This document shows, piece after piece, positions 34,154-45,055 of a DNA stretch of 64,000 nucleotides. Where the stretch lies: assembly GCA_037893245.1 (NCBI GenBank), contig JBAIAA010000809.1, forward strand, positions 310,001-374,000. The letters are read 5' to 3'. The stretch's first letter is position 1. Each line of letters opens with the position of its first letter. The position numbers and the translations under genes are program-made. The stretch is from Crossaster papposus (taxonomy: Eukaryota > Echinodermata > Asteroidea > Velatida > Solasteridae). The notes beneath the pieces are model-generated. The model was not told the DNA's origin. It saw only the letters and a program-made list of their open reading frames with translations, and searched no databases.

Positions 34154-37100
34154 ATGTCAAAAACGGCTCTGAACGACCTACCGTCCGTGCCAAACTTTAA
34201 TGCGCATGATGTGCGTGGAGGCTCTACAGGTCAGACACAAACCTGGAAAAAATGGCTGCGTTCGTTCGAACTGTACGTAACCGGTAAGGGCGTAACAGAT
34301 CTGGAACAGCGTAAAGCGTTATTGCTCCACTGTGCAGGAGTAGCGGTGCAAGATATTTACTATTCATTGCCGGAGGAGGATGGTTTGGATGTCTATGTGA
34401 AAGTTAAGAATACTTTGACTGCATACTTTGAGACAAAAGTGAATGTGCCATACGAAAGATATGTGTTTCGCACTCTAAGCCAAGCCAATGATGAAACTGT
34501 GGCAGAGTTTGTAATTCGATTACGTCACCAAGCAGCCACATGTGAATTCACCAATGTGGATGAACAAATCCGAGACCAGGTCGTGGAGAAGTGCAAGTCG
34601 AACAGAGTGCGGACCAAGCTGCTGGAAAAGGGACATGGCCTGACTCTGCAACAACTGCAGACAATCGCATCGACATTCGAGATGACTGAATCCCAAACCA
34701 AGCACATGGCAGAGGGGACATCAACGTCATTTAGCAGAGAGACTGTTGCCAGTGTTAAATTCGCGTCAAGAGGACGGGGCAGCAGTTCACACCAAAGATG
34801 GTCAAGTGCAAGTGGCGGTCGTGGTGCTTTCACAGCGAGTCGTGGACGATATCCTGGAGGAAGCTCGCGTGGACGTGGAGCTTCAGGTGCTACCGTCGGT
34901 CAGCGAGGAGGAAGATGCTATCGCTGTGGAAATGAAGGACATTACGCCAAGGACAAGTCCTGTCCAGCGAGAGGGAAGGAATGCAACAAATGTGGCAAGA
35001 TCGGACATTTTTCTTCCTGCTGTAAGACCAAGCTGTTCCCACAAGGACAGAACAATACCAAAAAGGGGACTGTACACAATGTAGACAATGATAACCACGA
35101 TGATGAGCATGATGGTGAAAATTATGATTTGTATTCATTCAGTGTTAATACGGGTCATGTGAATGAGACAAAAGTAAAGGTTGTAGTAGATAAGCAGGAA
35201 ATTGACATGATTGTTGATAGTGGGGCCACGGTAAACATAGTTGATTATGAAACCTGGGAAACATTGAAAGCTAACAGGATCAGTTGTCAGTCAGAAAAGA
35301 CCACTAAAAAGTTGTATGCGTATGGTTCAAGACAACCACTAGATTTGAAAGGCAAGTTTATCACAAGCGTGTCACTTACTGGGTCAGAAGAGTGTATTAA
35401 GGCAGAGTTCTTTGTGCTCAATGGTAAGGGGCCAGCCTTGCTAGGTAGAGAGACAGCTATGAGGCTAGGGGTATTGAAGATTGGATTAGGTGCAGATATG
35501 AGTGGAGTAGGCAGTGTACAAAGTGTACAAGACAAGTACCCACAATGTTTTGAGGGCATAGGTAAACTAACAAATTACCAACTTCATTTGCATGTAGACC
35601 CCGATGTCTCCCCAGTAGCTCAAAACATGTACCGTATTCCGTATAGTTTGAGGGCTAAAGTGAATGACAAGTTAGATGAATTGGAAGCTCTTGACATAAT
35701 TGAACATGTAAATGAGCCAAGTTCATGGGTAAGCCCAGTTATTGTAGTCCCAAAACCCAACGGTGACATCCGTCTTTGTGTAGACATGAGGCAAGCTAAT
35801 CAGGCAATCAAACGGGAAAGACACCCGATCCCAACAGTGGACGAAGTCTTGTATAAAATGAATGGCAGTGTTGTGTTCAGTAAACTAGACTTAAAGTATG
35901 GTTTCCACCAAATCGAGCTAGATGAGCAATCTAGGGATATCACAACATTTGTAACCCACAAGGGATTGTATAGGTACAAGCGACTTATGTTCGGGATTAA
36001 TGCAGCCCCAGAAAAGTATCAACATGTCATAAGTCAGGTGGTCGGTATGAGCGAAGGCATAGCAAACATATCAGATGACATAGTAGTCTATGGCAAGACA
36101 CAGGAGGAACATGATCAGAGGCTAGACTGTGTCATGAGAAAATTGAAGGAAAGAAACTTGACCTTGAACAAAGATAAGTGCAAGTTTGGAGTTCACAAGA
36201 TCACATTCATGGGCCATACTCTGTCTAGGGAAGGCATACAGCCGACAGAAGACCGTGCAGAGGCACTGCGTAATGCCAGGAGGCCATCTAATGCTGCTGA
36301 GGTCAGAAGTTTTCTCGGCTTGGTGAATTTCTCAGCTCGCTACATCCCCAACCTTGCTACGGTGGCAGAGCCATTGCGGAGGATGGTACGGAAGAATATA
36401 CACTTTCATTGGGGAAAGGAGCAGGAAGACAGCTTCACCAAATTGAAAGAAGCCTTGACACATACAAATACTCTGGGATACTTCAGGCTCGATGCAGACA
36501 GTACCCAACTTGTGACAGATGCAAGCAACGTCGGCCTAGGAGCCGTGCTTCTGCAAGAATATGATGGACAAATTCGGATAATATCCTATGCCAGTAGAAC
36601 ATTGACTGATGTTGAGAAAAGATACTCAACAACTGAAAAGGAGGCGCTTGCTGTAGTGTGGGCATGTGGGAAATACCACACATACCTGTATGGGGTGGAT
36701 TTTGTTTTGTTAACAGACCATAAACCCCTGGAAGTCCTGTATGGGCCGAGATCCCGCCCAAATGCCCGGATTGAAAGATGGGTGATGAAGTTGATGTCGT
36801 ACTCCTTCAAGGTGAAATACCTACCGGGAAGATACAACATTGCAGATGTTCTATCGAGGCTTTCTAAGATGACTCGGACGAATGAACAAGGGACACTGCA
36901 GGATGAAACGGAACGCTACGTACGTTGGGTAGCAGGTGAAGCAACCCCCAATGCTTTGTCAACCAGAGAAGTGGAAGAAGCTTCAAGAATAGATGTTGAA
37001 CTAAGTGCTGTCCGGAGATGCCTCCAGGAGGACTCATGGGAATCAGACATCAGAGACTTTTTCCCAATGAGAAATGAACTCTCGTGTATTGGTTTTCTTG

Positions 37101-38290
37101 TCTTGAGAGGAACCAGGATTGTAGTTCCCAAAAGTCTGAGACTTCAGTGTGTTCGGTTAGCTCACCAGGGACACCTTGGAATAGTCGGGACTAAACAGAG
37201 GTTAAGGACTAAGGTCTGGTGGCCACACATGGAAAAGGATGTGGAGAACTATGTGCGGAGATGCCACGCCTGTCAGATAACAGGGGCAATGCCTGCCCCC
37301 GAACCAATGAATCCGACTTCATTGCCAACTGGCCCTTGGCAAGACATTAGCATTGACCTGCTTGGACCATTGCCATCACAGGAGTATGTGCTAGTGATAG
37401 TGGACTATTACAGTCGATACTATGAGGTTGATTTTATGAAGGTCACTACAAGTGAAAGGGTCATTGAGTCTTTGGAGAATGTGTTCGTCCAACACGGCTT
37501 ACCAGTAACTTTAACGTCCGATAATGGCCCTCAGTTTACGTCGGACAAGTTCGAAGCATACCTCTCAGAAAATGGGATCAATCACAGAAGAGTCACCCCC
37601 TTGCATCCTGCTGCCAATGGAGAAGTGGAAAGACAAAACAGGTCTCTCATGAAAAGAATACGCATTGCACATGCAGAGAAGAAAGACTGGAAAAGAGAGG
37701 TGCGGAATTACATGTTTGCATACAGAACAACACCTCATAATACTACAGGTGTTACCCCAGCAGAAATGATGTTCAAGCGCAAACTGCGAACCAGACTCCC
37801 TGAAGTTGAAGAGATGGCCAGGCAGGATGAAGAGATAAGAGATAGAGATGCCCTGAGAAAGGAGAGGAATAAAAGATACATTGACATGAAGAGAGGAGCT
37901 AAAGAAAGAGATCTAGAGAAAGGAGATGAAGTCCTAGTAAGACAATCTAAACATGACAAACTAAGTACACCTTTCTTCACAGAGCCATACAAAGTAGTTG
38001 AGAAAAAAGGGAACAGGGTTGTTGTTAAATCACCAACTGGTGCCCAGTACCAAAGAAACAGTACTCATGTTAAGAAATACAACAAACCACTAAACGATCA
38101 CGTGTGTGATACACCAGATACACCAGATACACCAGACACACCAGACACAACAGACACGGAAAGTGGGGGTAGAAACAACCAACAAACCTCGGAAAGAAAG
38201 ACTGAGAACATGCATACTCAGGTTGAAAGTAGGCCGGCTAGGGAAAGAAAACTACCCCAACGGTTCGATGACTTTGTAATGTACCGTTAG
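34154..38290 (+). CDS. Gag-Pol polyprotein of gypsy-type retrotransposon
   Basis: A single 1378-residue frame with no gag/pol frameshift. Gag spans about 1-300 with an Arg/Gly/Ser-rich stretch (205-253) and two CCHC zinc knuckles (255-270 and 277-290). The first knuckle is longer than usual, with six residues between His and the last Cys. Aspartic protease: DSGA at 355-358 and LLGRETA near 429. Reverse transcriptase: SKLDL (Asp579) and ISDD (Asp641/642), with Ser where most relatives have an aromatic residue. RNase H: Asp789, the TTEKEAL Glu near 828-830, and LLTDH Asp855. Integrase: HHCC zinc site (His1004, His1007, Cys1037, Cys1040) and a DDE triad Asp1068, Asp1123, Glu1159 with 35 residues between the last two. 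The C-terminus has a TPD repeat (about 1320-1333) and a basic tail. All catalytic residues appear present. It would make and integrate cDNA of its own element. Confidence 0.95.
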   Translation: MSKTALNDLPSVPNFNAHDVRGGSTGQTQTWKKWLRSFELYVTGKGVTDLEQRKALLLHCAGVAVQDIYYSLPEEDGLDVYVKVKNTLTAYFETKVNVPYERYVFRTLSQANDETVAEFVIRLRHQAATCEFTNVDEQIRDQVVEKCKSNRVRTKLLEKGHGLTLQQLQTIASTFEMTESQTKHMAEGTSTSFSRETVASVKFASRGRGSSSHQRWSSASGGRGAFTASRGRYPGGSSRGRGASGATVGQRGGRCYRCGNEGHYAKDKSCPARGKECNKCGKIGHFSSCCKTKLFPQGQNNTKKGTVHNVDNDNHDDEHDGENYDLYSFSVNTGHVNETKVKVVVDKQEIDMIVDSGATVNIVDYETWETLKANRISCQSEKTTKKLYAYGSRQPLDLKGKFITSVSLTGSEECIKAEFFVLNGKGPALLGRETAMRLGVLKIGLGADMSGVGSVQSVQDKYPQCFEGIGKLTNYQLHLHVDPDVSPVAQNMYRIPYSLRAKVNDKLDELEALDIIEHVNEPSSWVSPVIVVPKPNGDIRLCVDMRQANQAIKRERHPIPTVDEVLYKMNGSVVFSKLDLKYGFHQIELDEQSRDITTFVTHKGLYRYKRLMFGINAAPEKYQHVISQVVGMSEGIANISDDIVVYGKTQEEHDQRLDCVMRKLKERNLTLNKDKCKFGVHKITFMGHTLSREGIQPTEDRAEALRNARRPSNAAEVRSFLGLVNFSARYIPNLATVAEPLRRMVRKNIHFHWGKEQEDSFTKLKEALTHTNTLGYFRLDADSTQLVTDASNVGLGAVLLQEYDGQIRIISYASRTLTDVEKRYSTTEKEALAVVWACGKYHTYLYGVDFVLLTDHKPLEVLYGPRSRPNARIERWVMKLMSYSFKVKYLPGRYNIADVLSRLSKMTRTNEQGTLQDETERYVRWVAGEATPNALSTREVEEASRIDVELSAVRRCLQEDSWESDIRDFFPMRNELSCIGFLVLRGTRIVVPKSLRLQCVRLAHQGHLGIVGTKQRLRTKVWWPHMEKDVENYVRRCHACQITGAMPAPEPMNPTSLPTGPWQDISIDLLGPLPSQEYVLVIVDYYSRYYEVDFMKVTTSERVIESLENVFVQHGLPVTLTSDNGPQFTSDKFEAYLSENGINHRRVTPLHPAANGEVERQNRSLMKRIRIAHAEKKDWKREVRNYMFAYRTTPHNTTGVTPAEMMFKRKLRTRLPEVEEMARQDEEIRDRDALRKERNKRYIDMKRGAKERDLEKGDEVLVRQSKHDKLSTPFFTEPYKVVEKKGNRVVVKSPTGAQYQRNSTHVKKYNKPLNDHVCDTPDTPDTPDTPDTTDTESGGRNNQQTSERKTENMHTQVESRPARERKLPQRFDDFVMYR

Positions 38291-38772
38291 ACTTTGATGA
38301 TGTTAAAGAAAGAAATGCCAGTTTTGCCCAATTTGTTGAGTTTGTTCATGTTTGCGACCAAATAGTCGTCTTTTACAATTTGTTTATCAGTACTTTACTT
38401 TTCATTGATAAGTAACAAATAACTCATTTGTTTAATGGAAATACTTGTTCTGCCAATCTTGCTTGTGTTACATGGAAACAGAAAATATATAGTATGTTGA
38501 ATAGTACATCATTAGAAAACAAAACAAATTCCTCAAGTTAAAAATATTAATTCTTCAGTGTTGCCATAGTTTGCAGAATTGTTTTTAAAAAAAAAAAGAG
38601 TCCACATTTAAAAAAAAAAGAAAATTGAATGATTTGTCAAAGTTAGACATACATGTATCGAAAACAGTTTACAAAGGGATTCCGATGTAATTCACTTGTC
38701 TTGTTTGATAATCGAAAGCTTGTTTTAAAAAAAAAAAAAATGTATTTGATATTATCTGTAGATTCAAGATCT
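38291..38772 (+). other. 3' untranslated region of the retrotransposon
   Basis: AT-rich, with several poly-A runs (38586, 38608 and 38726 areas). No open frame is supported and there is no envelope remnant. Confidence 0.7.
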
Positions 38773-38787
38773 AAGAAAGGGAGGAGA
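38773..38787 (+). other. Polypurine tract
   Basis: AAGAAAGGGAGGAGA directly abuts the 3' LTR. This is the expected primer for plus-strand DNA synthesis. Confidence 0.9.
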
Positions 38788-38973
38788 TGTAGTGTCTTGA
38801 GCAAAGACTAGTTTACAATGTACATGTACTATCATGACCCGGGAAAGGGTCATCACGTGACCTGGGGGCTTGCGTGAAATGGAACCAAGGAATAAACAAG
38901 CATGACAACGGACTCGTAACAGTTGGCTTGTTAAAGTGTTTTATTGGAGTCATATCTTGAGGAGAACACTTCA
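38788..38973 (+). repeat. 3' LTR
   Basis: 186 bp reading identical to the 5' LTR, with AATAAA at 38891-38896. Followed by the target duplication ATAAT (38974-38978). Confidence 0.95.
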
Positions 38974-38978
38974 ATAAT

Positions 38979-41900
38979 GGTGGGTGGTAGTGGTTGTGGT
39001 AGTGGTAAATTGTCTTCGTCTGTATCTGGTAACTGTTTTGGAGAACTCGGGTGTTGCTTACCCTTCAGGATCAAGCCAGAAGATGGCTATATACACTAAT
39101 AATATCTTGAAGTTTACCCATCTTCTCTTTCAATAGAAGCCCCCGTAAATCCCTATCCAGATTCGGAATATTCAACAGTCACCTGGTATGTACGTATGCA
39201 TTCCCAAGACAGATCATTCATTGATGCCATGCATCACAGACCCACTTACCTCGTCTTTTAGTTCCTATTCATTATTAACGCATTGATTCTTAAGGGAGCG
39301 TTCTTTAATTTTTTAAAAGATGCCCCTTGTTTCTGCCAACCCCACATCTTATTTGCAGATGGAAGACAGAGAGATGCTTTGACCCCAATTAATTGGGGAA
39401 TCCATTCTGCTCACACCATGAGTTGTGTGTTGTGTGTTGTGTGTGCGCTCACCCTAATGAATTAAGACCTTCACTTGCAGAGCACGTACAGGTCTTATGA
39501 GATTTGGGATGGTGCGGCCTTTTAATTACAGCATTAGCATCTAGCCCAACCGGACATACTGTACATGTATTTATTTTCAAGAGACTCTATGGCATGATAC
39601 TTCTGTTTATTGTGGCTGGAGTTGGTTTTTTTGCTTCACTGCGAGTTTCATATTCCTTTCAGGTGAAATCAAGTTTCATGTTTAGTTGTCGACACTTATG
39701 TCAGGGTCACTACAGAGCACTTTGCAAATACAACTAAAATACCAAGTCGATTTGTTTCATTCTTAATGTTATTAAACTCTTGTCACCCATGAAACTTCTC
39801 ACCCTGTAGCTGTAAACCTATCCGGTGAGAGTATTATTTCTCCGGATTGTTCATCTTGTCCAACAGGATCGTCTTTTCAAAGAAAAGAAAGAATTCACCA
39901 GCGGTTTCGCTTGTTTAGCTCCATCTTTCACCGACTCGGGTTTACCCTTTTGGCTCTTTCCTCGGTAAATGTTACGAGTGGTCGTTCCCCCAGTTGGAGA
40001 CATTGAAACCCTTCACACCTGCACTAAAGGTGCAGCTTATTGGAGGTAGACGTGTACGGATACAACACAGAGAGTCTGGCCTCCGGATAATTCTTGCAAT
40101 TTTCTTCGGGATTTACCGGGAATTGCATGGTCAGAAGGTTAATGCTGCCTGGTGTATTCTCTTGTATTTTGAATTCTTTTGAATATTTGAACTGTCAAAA
40201 TGCTATTTGAATATTCGGTTGATATTTAAATATTTGAATATTTGATATTCAAAACAGCCAGTTTGGTGTAGGAGCGCAGAGAAAAGAAAATCAGATTTGT
40301 TTGAGGCTTAAATTAAAGACTGCCTGATTAATGTTTCTGTCATGACAAAGGAACTTTTTGATGCAGAAACATGATGTCAGAAGTCTTTGTACTTTTAGTG
40401 TGGCTTGAGCAAGTTCGCTGTTACCCTTGCAAATAAGTCTTTACAAACATTTCTTAATTTAAAAAAAAAACCTTGATGAAATGTTTTTCTCATTTTCTTA
40501 TACATGCATTTTTATTGGCTTCGGAAGTGGGCGGTCTTTCTCTTATCTTCTGCCAGTGGAACTCATTACTCTATCAAAATAACCTGTTTCGCACAGTTAC
40601 ATGTATGGGATGAATTTGTTGTGTAAAATTGAAATATCGGCTGTGGAATTTAGACTTTGTTTATGCACTTTAAGCAAACGTACATTGTGAAAGGCGTACA
40701 TTCAAGCTGAACAGAAGCCTCTGGCGCCTGTTTACGAAAAAAACTACTGTGGGAATGATGGATGCGATAATGTAAAACTAGATTGTTTGCAAGTGTTAAA
40801 CCTGTGATTGGATATATATTATCACCTCACGTATTGGCCCCATCTGTTTCCAGATAACATCAGGTTTTATGTTACAGGAAGCTGGTTTTTAACATGCATA
40901 ATTGTATCTGGTTATTAATAGAATGCTGTAATAGCCAATACCCAGAGGAAAGGAAAGATGTACAAAAATAAAATAGTAATTATGCCACCAGTTTGTTGAA
41001 ACTGCCTTTTATTTTATAATGTGCAAGCGGGGTGTACTTTGCAGCAGTGAAGGCATACATCCATAATTAAGTTGCAGTTGCTATTGGTTACTTGTGACGA
41101 GAGTTTAAAAGATACTTTCATCAGATTTTCTTGACTACATAATGAAACAACACGAGAGTCGTAGTGTAAAATTGCTGCGTAAAAAGTGTGAATGAACTGT
41201 CGCCAAGGTTAACTCAAGCAATTCCTCTTTTTCACAACGTGCTGGAGGACAATAAAAAACCAGCTGCTCCTGCACAAAAGAAGTATACAAATATCTGCCT
41301 ACTTGGGGGCTGGGAGCACTAGCTGGATGAACCATAGAGAAAGAAACAGGATGAACGAAGTATTTACATGTGGGAGCTCAGACATAATTTACTCCTGGCA
41401 GCTGGGGGTCACTGTTGCTGTCTTTCAATATTTTTTTAGTTCACATGCTGGTGGTGGCTCGGTGATGGATGTTGTGCATCTCTGAGTGGGAGACGAGGAT
41501 AATAAGCATATGTGGATGCAAAGTCACCGCACATACTCACGTGTGTAACGTGCCAATGTGCAACCCCTTGTAGAACTCATTAACGTGTTTGACATGACGG
41601 TAGTGGTTTCTGAAGTTGAAGGGTTTTTCATGTTTTAAATGCGGTGCAGGAGCTCATTTTGCACTCGAGAGAGTCTGTGTGTGTGGTTTTGGCAACACAA
41701 CCGGTTAAACTGACCACATTCAGCTGTCTGTGCAACAAGACGTGTCATCCACTCTAATGAACACACTTACTGTGCTGGCATCAACTCCATCCTCGAGGCT
41801 TGCGTCTTTTATAGTATCACGCCGACTCTATTACCAATGTAGTAACCAACAAAAAGATTGAGCTGCGTGGCTTCAGGCTACATACATTCATAACCAGTGT

Positions 41901-43254
41901 CACCAACTGGATGACCACAATGGACATCGAGCAAAGCAAAAAAGGGGAAGTTGGTCTTTTTAGTTCACACAGTAACACCACCCAGTGATGTACATTCATC
42001 AAGGCATCGTTCGTGGAATTCTTTTTTATCCATCTTACCGCCGGCACAATTCTCATCTCCAGATGATTATGCGTTTTTGTGGCCATTAGCTAGGGAGTAT
42101 TTTTTGAGGGAGTACAATACTGCTTGGCAAATGAAAAGAACTGTATGCCCCACGTGTGCCAGAGACACAGGATTCTCCCACATAACAATTGCTGCATTTT
42201 GACCTTCTCCGACCTCCTGTTTTCCGGTCAGAAGTTTTGCCCCATTGGAAAACAGCTCAAGCGGGTTAAGCTGTTTTTCACAGTGAACTAATCAACTGAA
42301 GAAAAAAAAAAGCCACAGAGAGAAAGAAAGGTGATTGCGGCTTTCCTTATGCCACCTGTAAATACCCAGCCCAGGGTGTCCAGTTGGCTTGCATTGCCCT
42401 GCTGGTGTAGGGCACGACGACAAAGCTGCGGCAACGGCTACAACCTCATGATGACCGCCCAGGGAATCATAAACCGGCCCCTCTTTGTGCCTTGTACTTC
42501 GGTCCTGGTCATGGCACTGAAGGACCAAGCCCAGGGCGTGGTGGACATGGTCATGGTTGGTCAGTATATCCACCATTTTATTGTCTTTCTTTCTTGAAAC
42601 TTGTATTTGTAGAAAATAATTGCCTTTCAAAAGTCCGGTCACAGGTTAACTGGACGAACAATGACAAAGAAATGCTTTTGTCAAAGCTCATTTGAATAGC
42701 TTGTGGTTTAAATTGGGACTTGTTATGGAGAACTTGTTATGGACTTGCAGGAATGCAGGGACTTGTTAGGAGCTCAGTTATCCCTGCTCTTTTGTGTGTT
42801 CATGATGGTGTTTATATACAATATAGTCATTTCCAAGCAGGTTCCATGTCGAAATAGCACTAGCATTATTTATTATTTACCATGTTTAAAGTTATAAAAT
42901 ATTGGTTGATAACTTTCTTTTTATTTCCGTAATTGTTTAATTAGTGGAATTAAGGGCTGTTTTGTCCACTAAAAAATAAGAACATAAATGTGTATATTTA
43001 GCATCGACACCACAAATCACTTTGTGGTTTAGTTAAAAATTGACCACATCCAAAATCCAGGGAATTTTGCCTTCAGAATGCAAATGTCAGATTTGCTTTG
43101 TGGGAAGTGCGAAACCGGCTTTATCTGGTCTTAATTAGTTACAAAGACAACATTTTTAGACAGTAATGGTGGCTATTCATTACTATACATAATGCTTTCA
43201 AAACAATGTTTGCTTCAGCGTTTTGTGGTCCTGGCAGAATGTACGTTATGTATT
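38979..43254. other. Spacer, no gene firmly identified
   Basis: Continues the host sequence interrupted by the retrotransposon. There is a (TTGTGTG)n-like stretch near 39424-39445. A GC-richer candidate exon at 42340-42560 is listed separately. No structured repeat was found. Confidence 0.4.
42340..42561 (+). CDS. Possible coding exon, unrecognised
   Basis: This stretch is GC-rich compared with its surroundings. In one + frame it has many G or C third positions, reading GYNLMMTAQGIINRPLFVPC and then SVLVMALKDQAQGVVDMVM. That is similar in style to the kinase exon at 63686. Possible acceptor AGs lie at 42369, 42383 and 42410. Splice donors are weak. The opposite strand is also open across it, so the reading direction is unsure. 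I do not recognise the protein, and it may be a decayed sequence. Confidence 0.2.
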
Positions 43255-43525
43255 GGGGAGTCAGGTTGGAGTAGTGGTTCTCTCTCGCCTTCCACTGCTA
43301 TGACCTGGTTTCGAACCCGGCCTTTGCCAATATGTGGATTGGGTTTTCAGTCCCTGCTTGATTCCCTGGGTTTTTCCCAGGATATTTTTCTGGGGTTTTC
43401 CTCCCACCTCTAAAACTGTATACCTTCGTCTCATTTTCTTTTCTCTACAGGTTCCTTCAGGCTTACTAGATACAGTGCCTAGGGCGCTTTGAGGGATCCT
43501 AGGTTTTATTACCAAAAAGAATTAA
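43255..43525 (+). repeat. tRNA-derived SINE with (AAT)n tail, copy 1
   Basis: The head has a GGTTTCGAACCCGG B box. The body includes GGGTTTTCCTCCCACCTCTA, CAGGTTCCTTCAGGCTTAC and GGCGCTTTGAGGGATCCTAG. It ends in an AATTAATAATAA tail like a LINE-dependent 3' end. The matching copy at 47580-47840 is inverted. Short frames inside are artefacts. Confidence 0.75.
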
Positions 43526-44981
43526 TAATAATTTTTTTTTTTAAATCAGAAATAACACATGTTTTGCACAGTGTTCTTCGAAAAACTACAAGTACGGTGC
43601 ACTTTTGACACATGTAATTTAGCTGTAATTTAACAGTAATTGCTGGGTAAAAATAGTGTTTTAATTGAACAAAACTAGGCAATTTATGTGTAAAAAAAGT
43701 CTGTAAAAATAAAATGAATTCATAAATGTTTAAACCATGCATCTCTTTGTAAAAAATAGTAATTGTTGATATTAAATGCGCACACTTTTGCTGAAAAACA
43801 AAATGTGTAGATGAGCAAATTTGAAGGAAACATTAACAAATCATAACGGTTTACACAGACTTTACCGAGCATAATGTCACTCCTCGAATACGCCCCAACG
43901 TGCTGATCAATTTTCATTCACCCTACATTAAATCATTATTAATATCATAATCTATCAAATTAATAAAAGAAGGCAGGTTGCGTTATAGGGAGAGAGATAT
44001 GTAGACCACAGAAAAAAAGATGGAGCCAAAAACAGAATAATAATTAAAAATCCATAATTTTCCAAGTGTCTCATCAGGGCCGCGGGAATGGAAGGACCTG
44101 GCATTGCTAAAGCCTGTTCTCATATTAAGCCATCATTGGTCAAATATTATCGATGAGCTTTCTGATAGCGTGTGTACTAGATAAACAAGGGTTTCGGTGT
44201 TTGTACTTGCAAGAAGCAGTGTAAACTGCCTTCTTAGCTTTGGTGAAATTTTGAATACTGTACGATTCCAATTTTGTTGGAAATAACATTGTCCAAGAAT
44301 GTATTGCTGTCGACACTTTTTTTGGTCATATTTTGTTTCATTCAAGCCTACATAACAAAATACATTGACAAACTTTTATCAAATCTCATAATATAAACAA
44401 TTTGTGTACATGTACACGTGTACACATACAGACCGGGATGGTGTCGTGATATTTATTATACTTTATACAAAATAAAAGATACTGAGTGGCAGTTTACAGT
44501 TTTAACCAGGAGTATGCAGATAAAAATCCAGAACTTCTGTTGGGAATTCAGTGGGATTGTCTTTGAAGCAAGGGATTGAGGTCATGCATTTTTTTTATTG
44601 TATCTTGGAATTAAATTATGTAAATGTGTTCAAATTATACAAAGATTTTTGTATTTTGTTTGTTTGAAGTTTACCAAGTTCGGAAAATGTCAATGTTAAC
44701 TGTAATAATAATAATTTGAAGCCCTACTGGTACATGTATATCTACACACCTGTAGCTCCAATTGAGTTGATAGTGAAGCCTTATCTAAAAGAAAGGTTTA
44801 TTGTGGTTGATATTGGGTGTACACATAGAGGGTGTACACTTAGAGGGGGATGTGTTATAGAGAAATTTTGTTCCAACACATCATCAGGTGTCAGGTTAAA
44901 TAACATTAAAGATGACATTTTGAATCCCTATATCTACAACTTAGGCATTGGGTTGATATTAGGCATTAGAGATGTGTTTTA
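43526..44981. other. AT-rich spacer, no gene seen
   Basis: Short chance frames only. A TGTACATGTACACGTGTACA cluster lies near 44405. Confidence 0.45.
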
Positions 44982-45055
44982 AGTAACCAGTTCGCGCCGG
45001 GATTATTTTAACATCATTTTTTTAACACCAACTCAGCAGACATTTATGAGAACTG
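44982..45055 (+). mobile_element. piggyBac-like fragment plus shared ACTCAGCAGAC leader
   Basis: GTAACCAGTTCGCGCCGGGATT followed by TTTTAACATCA is the left end of the TTAA MITE family. It breaks into AACTCAGCAGACATTTATGAG, which also occurs at 62764 and resumes at 45906 after the inserted element. The left piece and leader therefore predate the insertion at 45056. Confidence 0.6.

Larger units (their letters stand above)
33932..38973 (+). mobile_element. Intact Ty3/gypsy-type LTR retrotransposon
   Basis: A 5042-bp element with TG...CA LTRs of 186 bp that read identical. The 5-bp duplication ATAAT lies at 33927-33931 and 38974-38978. Order: LTR, primer-binding site, one gag-pol frame, AT-rich 3' untranslated part, polypurine tract, LTR. 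No envelope gene is present. Domain order RT, RNase H, then integrase places it in the Ty3/gypsy group. The short LTR, fused frame, two zinc knuckles and tRNA-Ser site suggest the Mag/SURL-like lineage known from echinoderms and insects; this lineage call is inferred, not searched. Identical LTRs and an unbroken frame mean a recent insertion. Confidence 0.95.

Noticed and set aside
34525-35559. Antisense frames up to 102 codons inside gag-pol
   Set aside because: Shadows of the long + strand frame. No independent evidence.
38291-38787. Envelope gene after pol
   Set aside because: The region is AT-rich with no open frame of useful length, so the element is a retrotransposon without an envelope gene.
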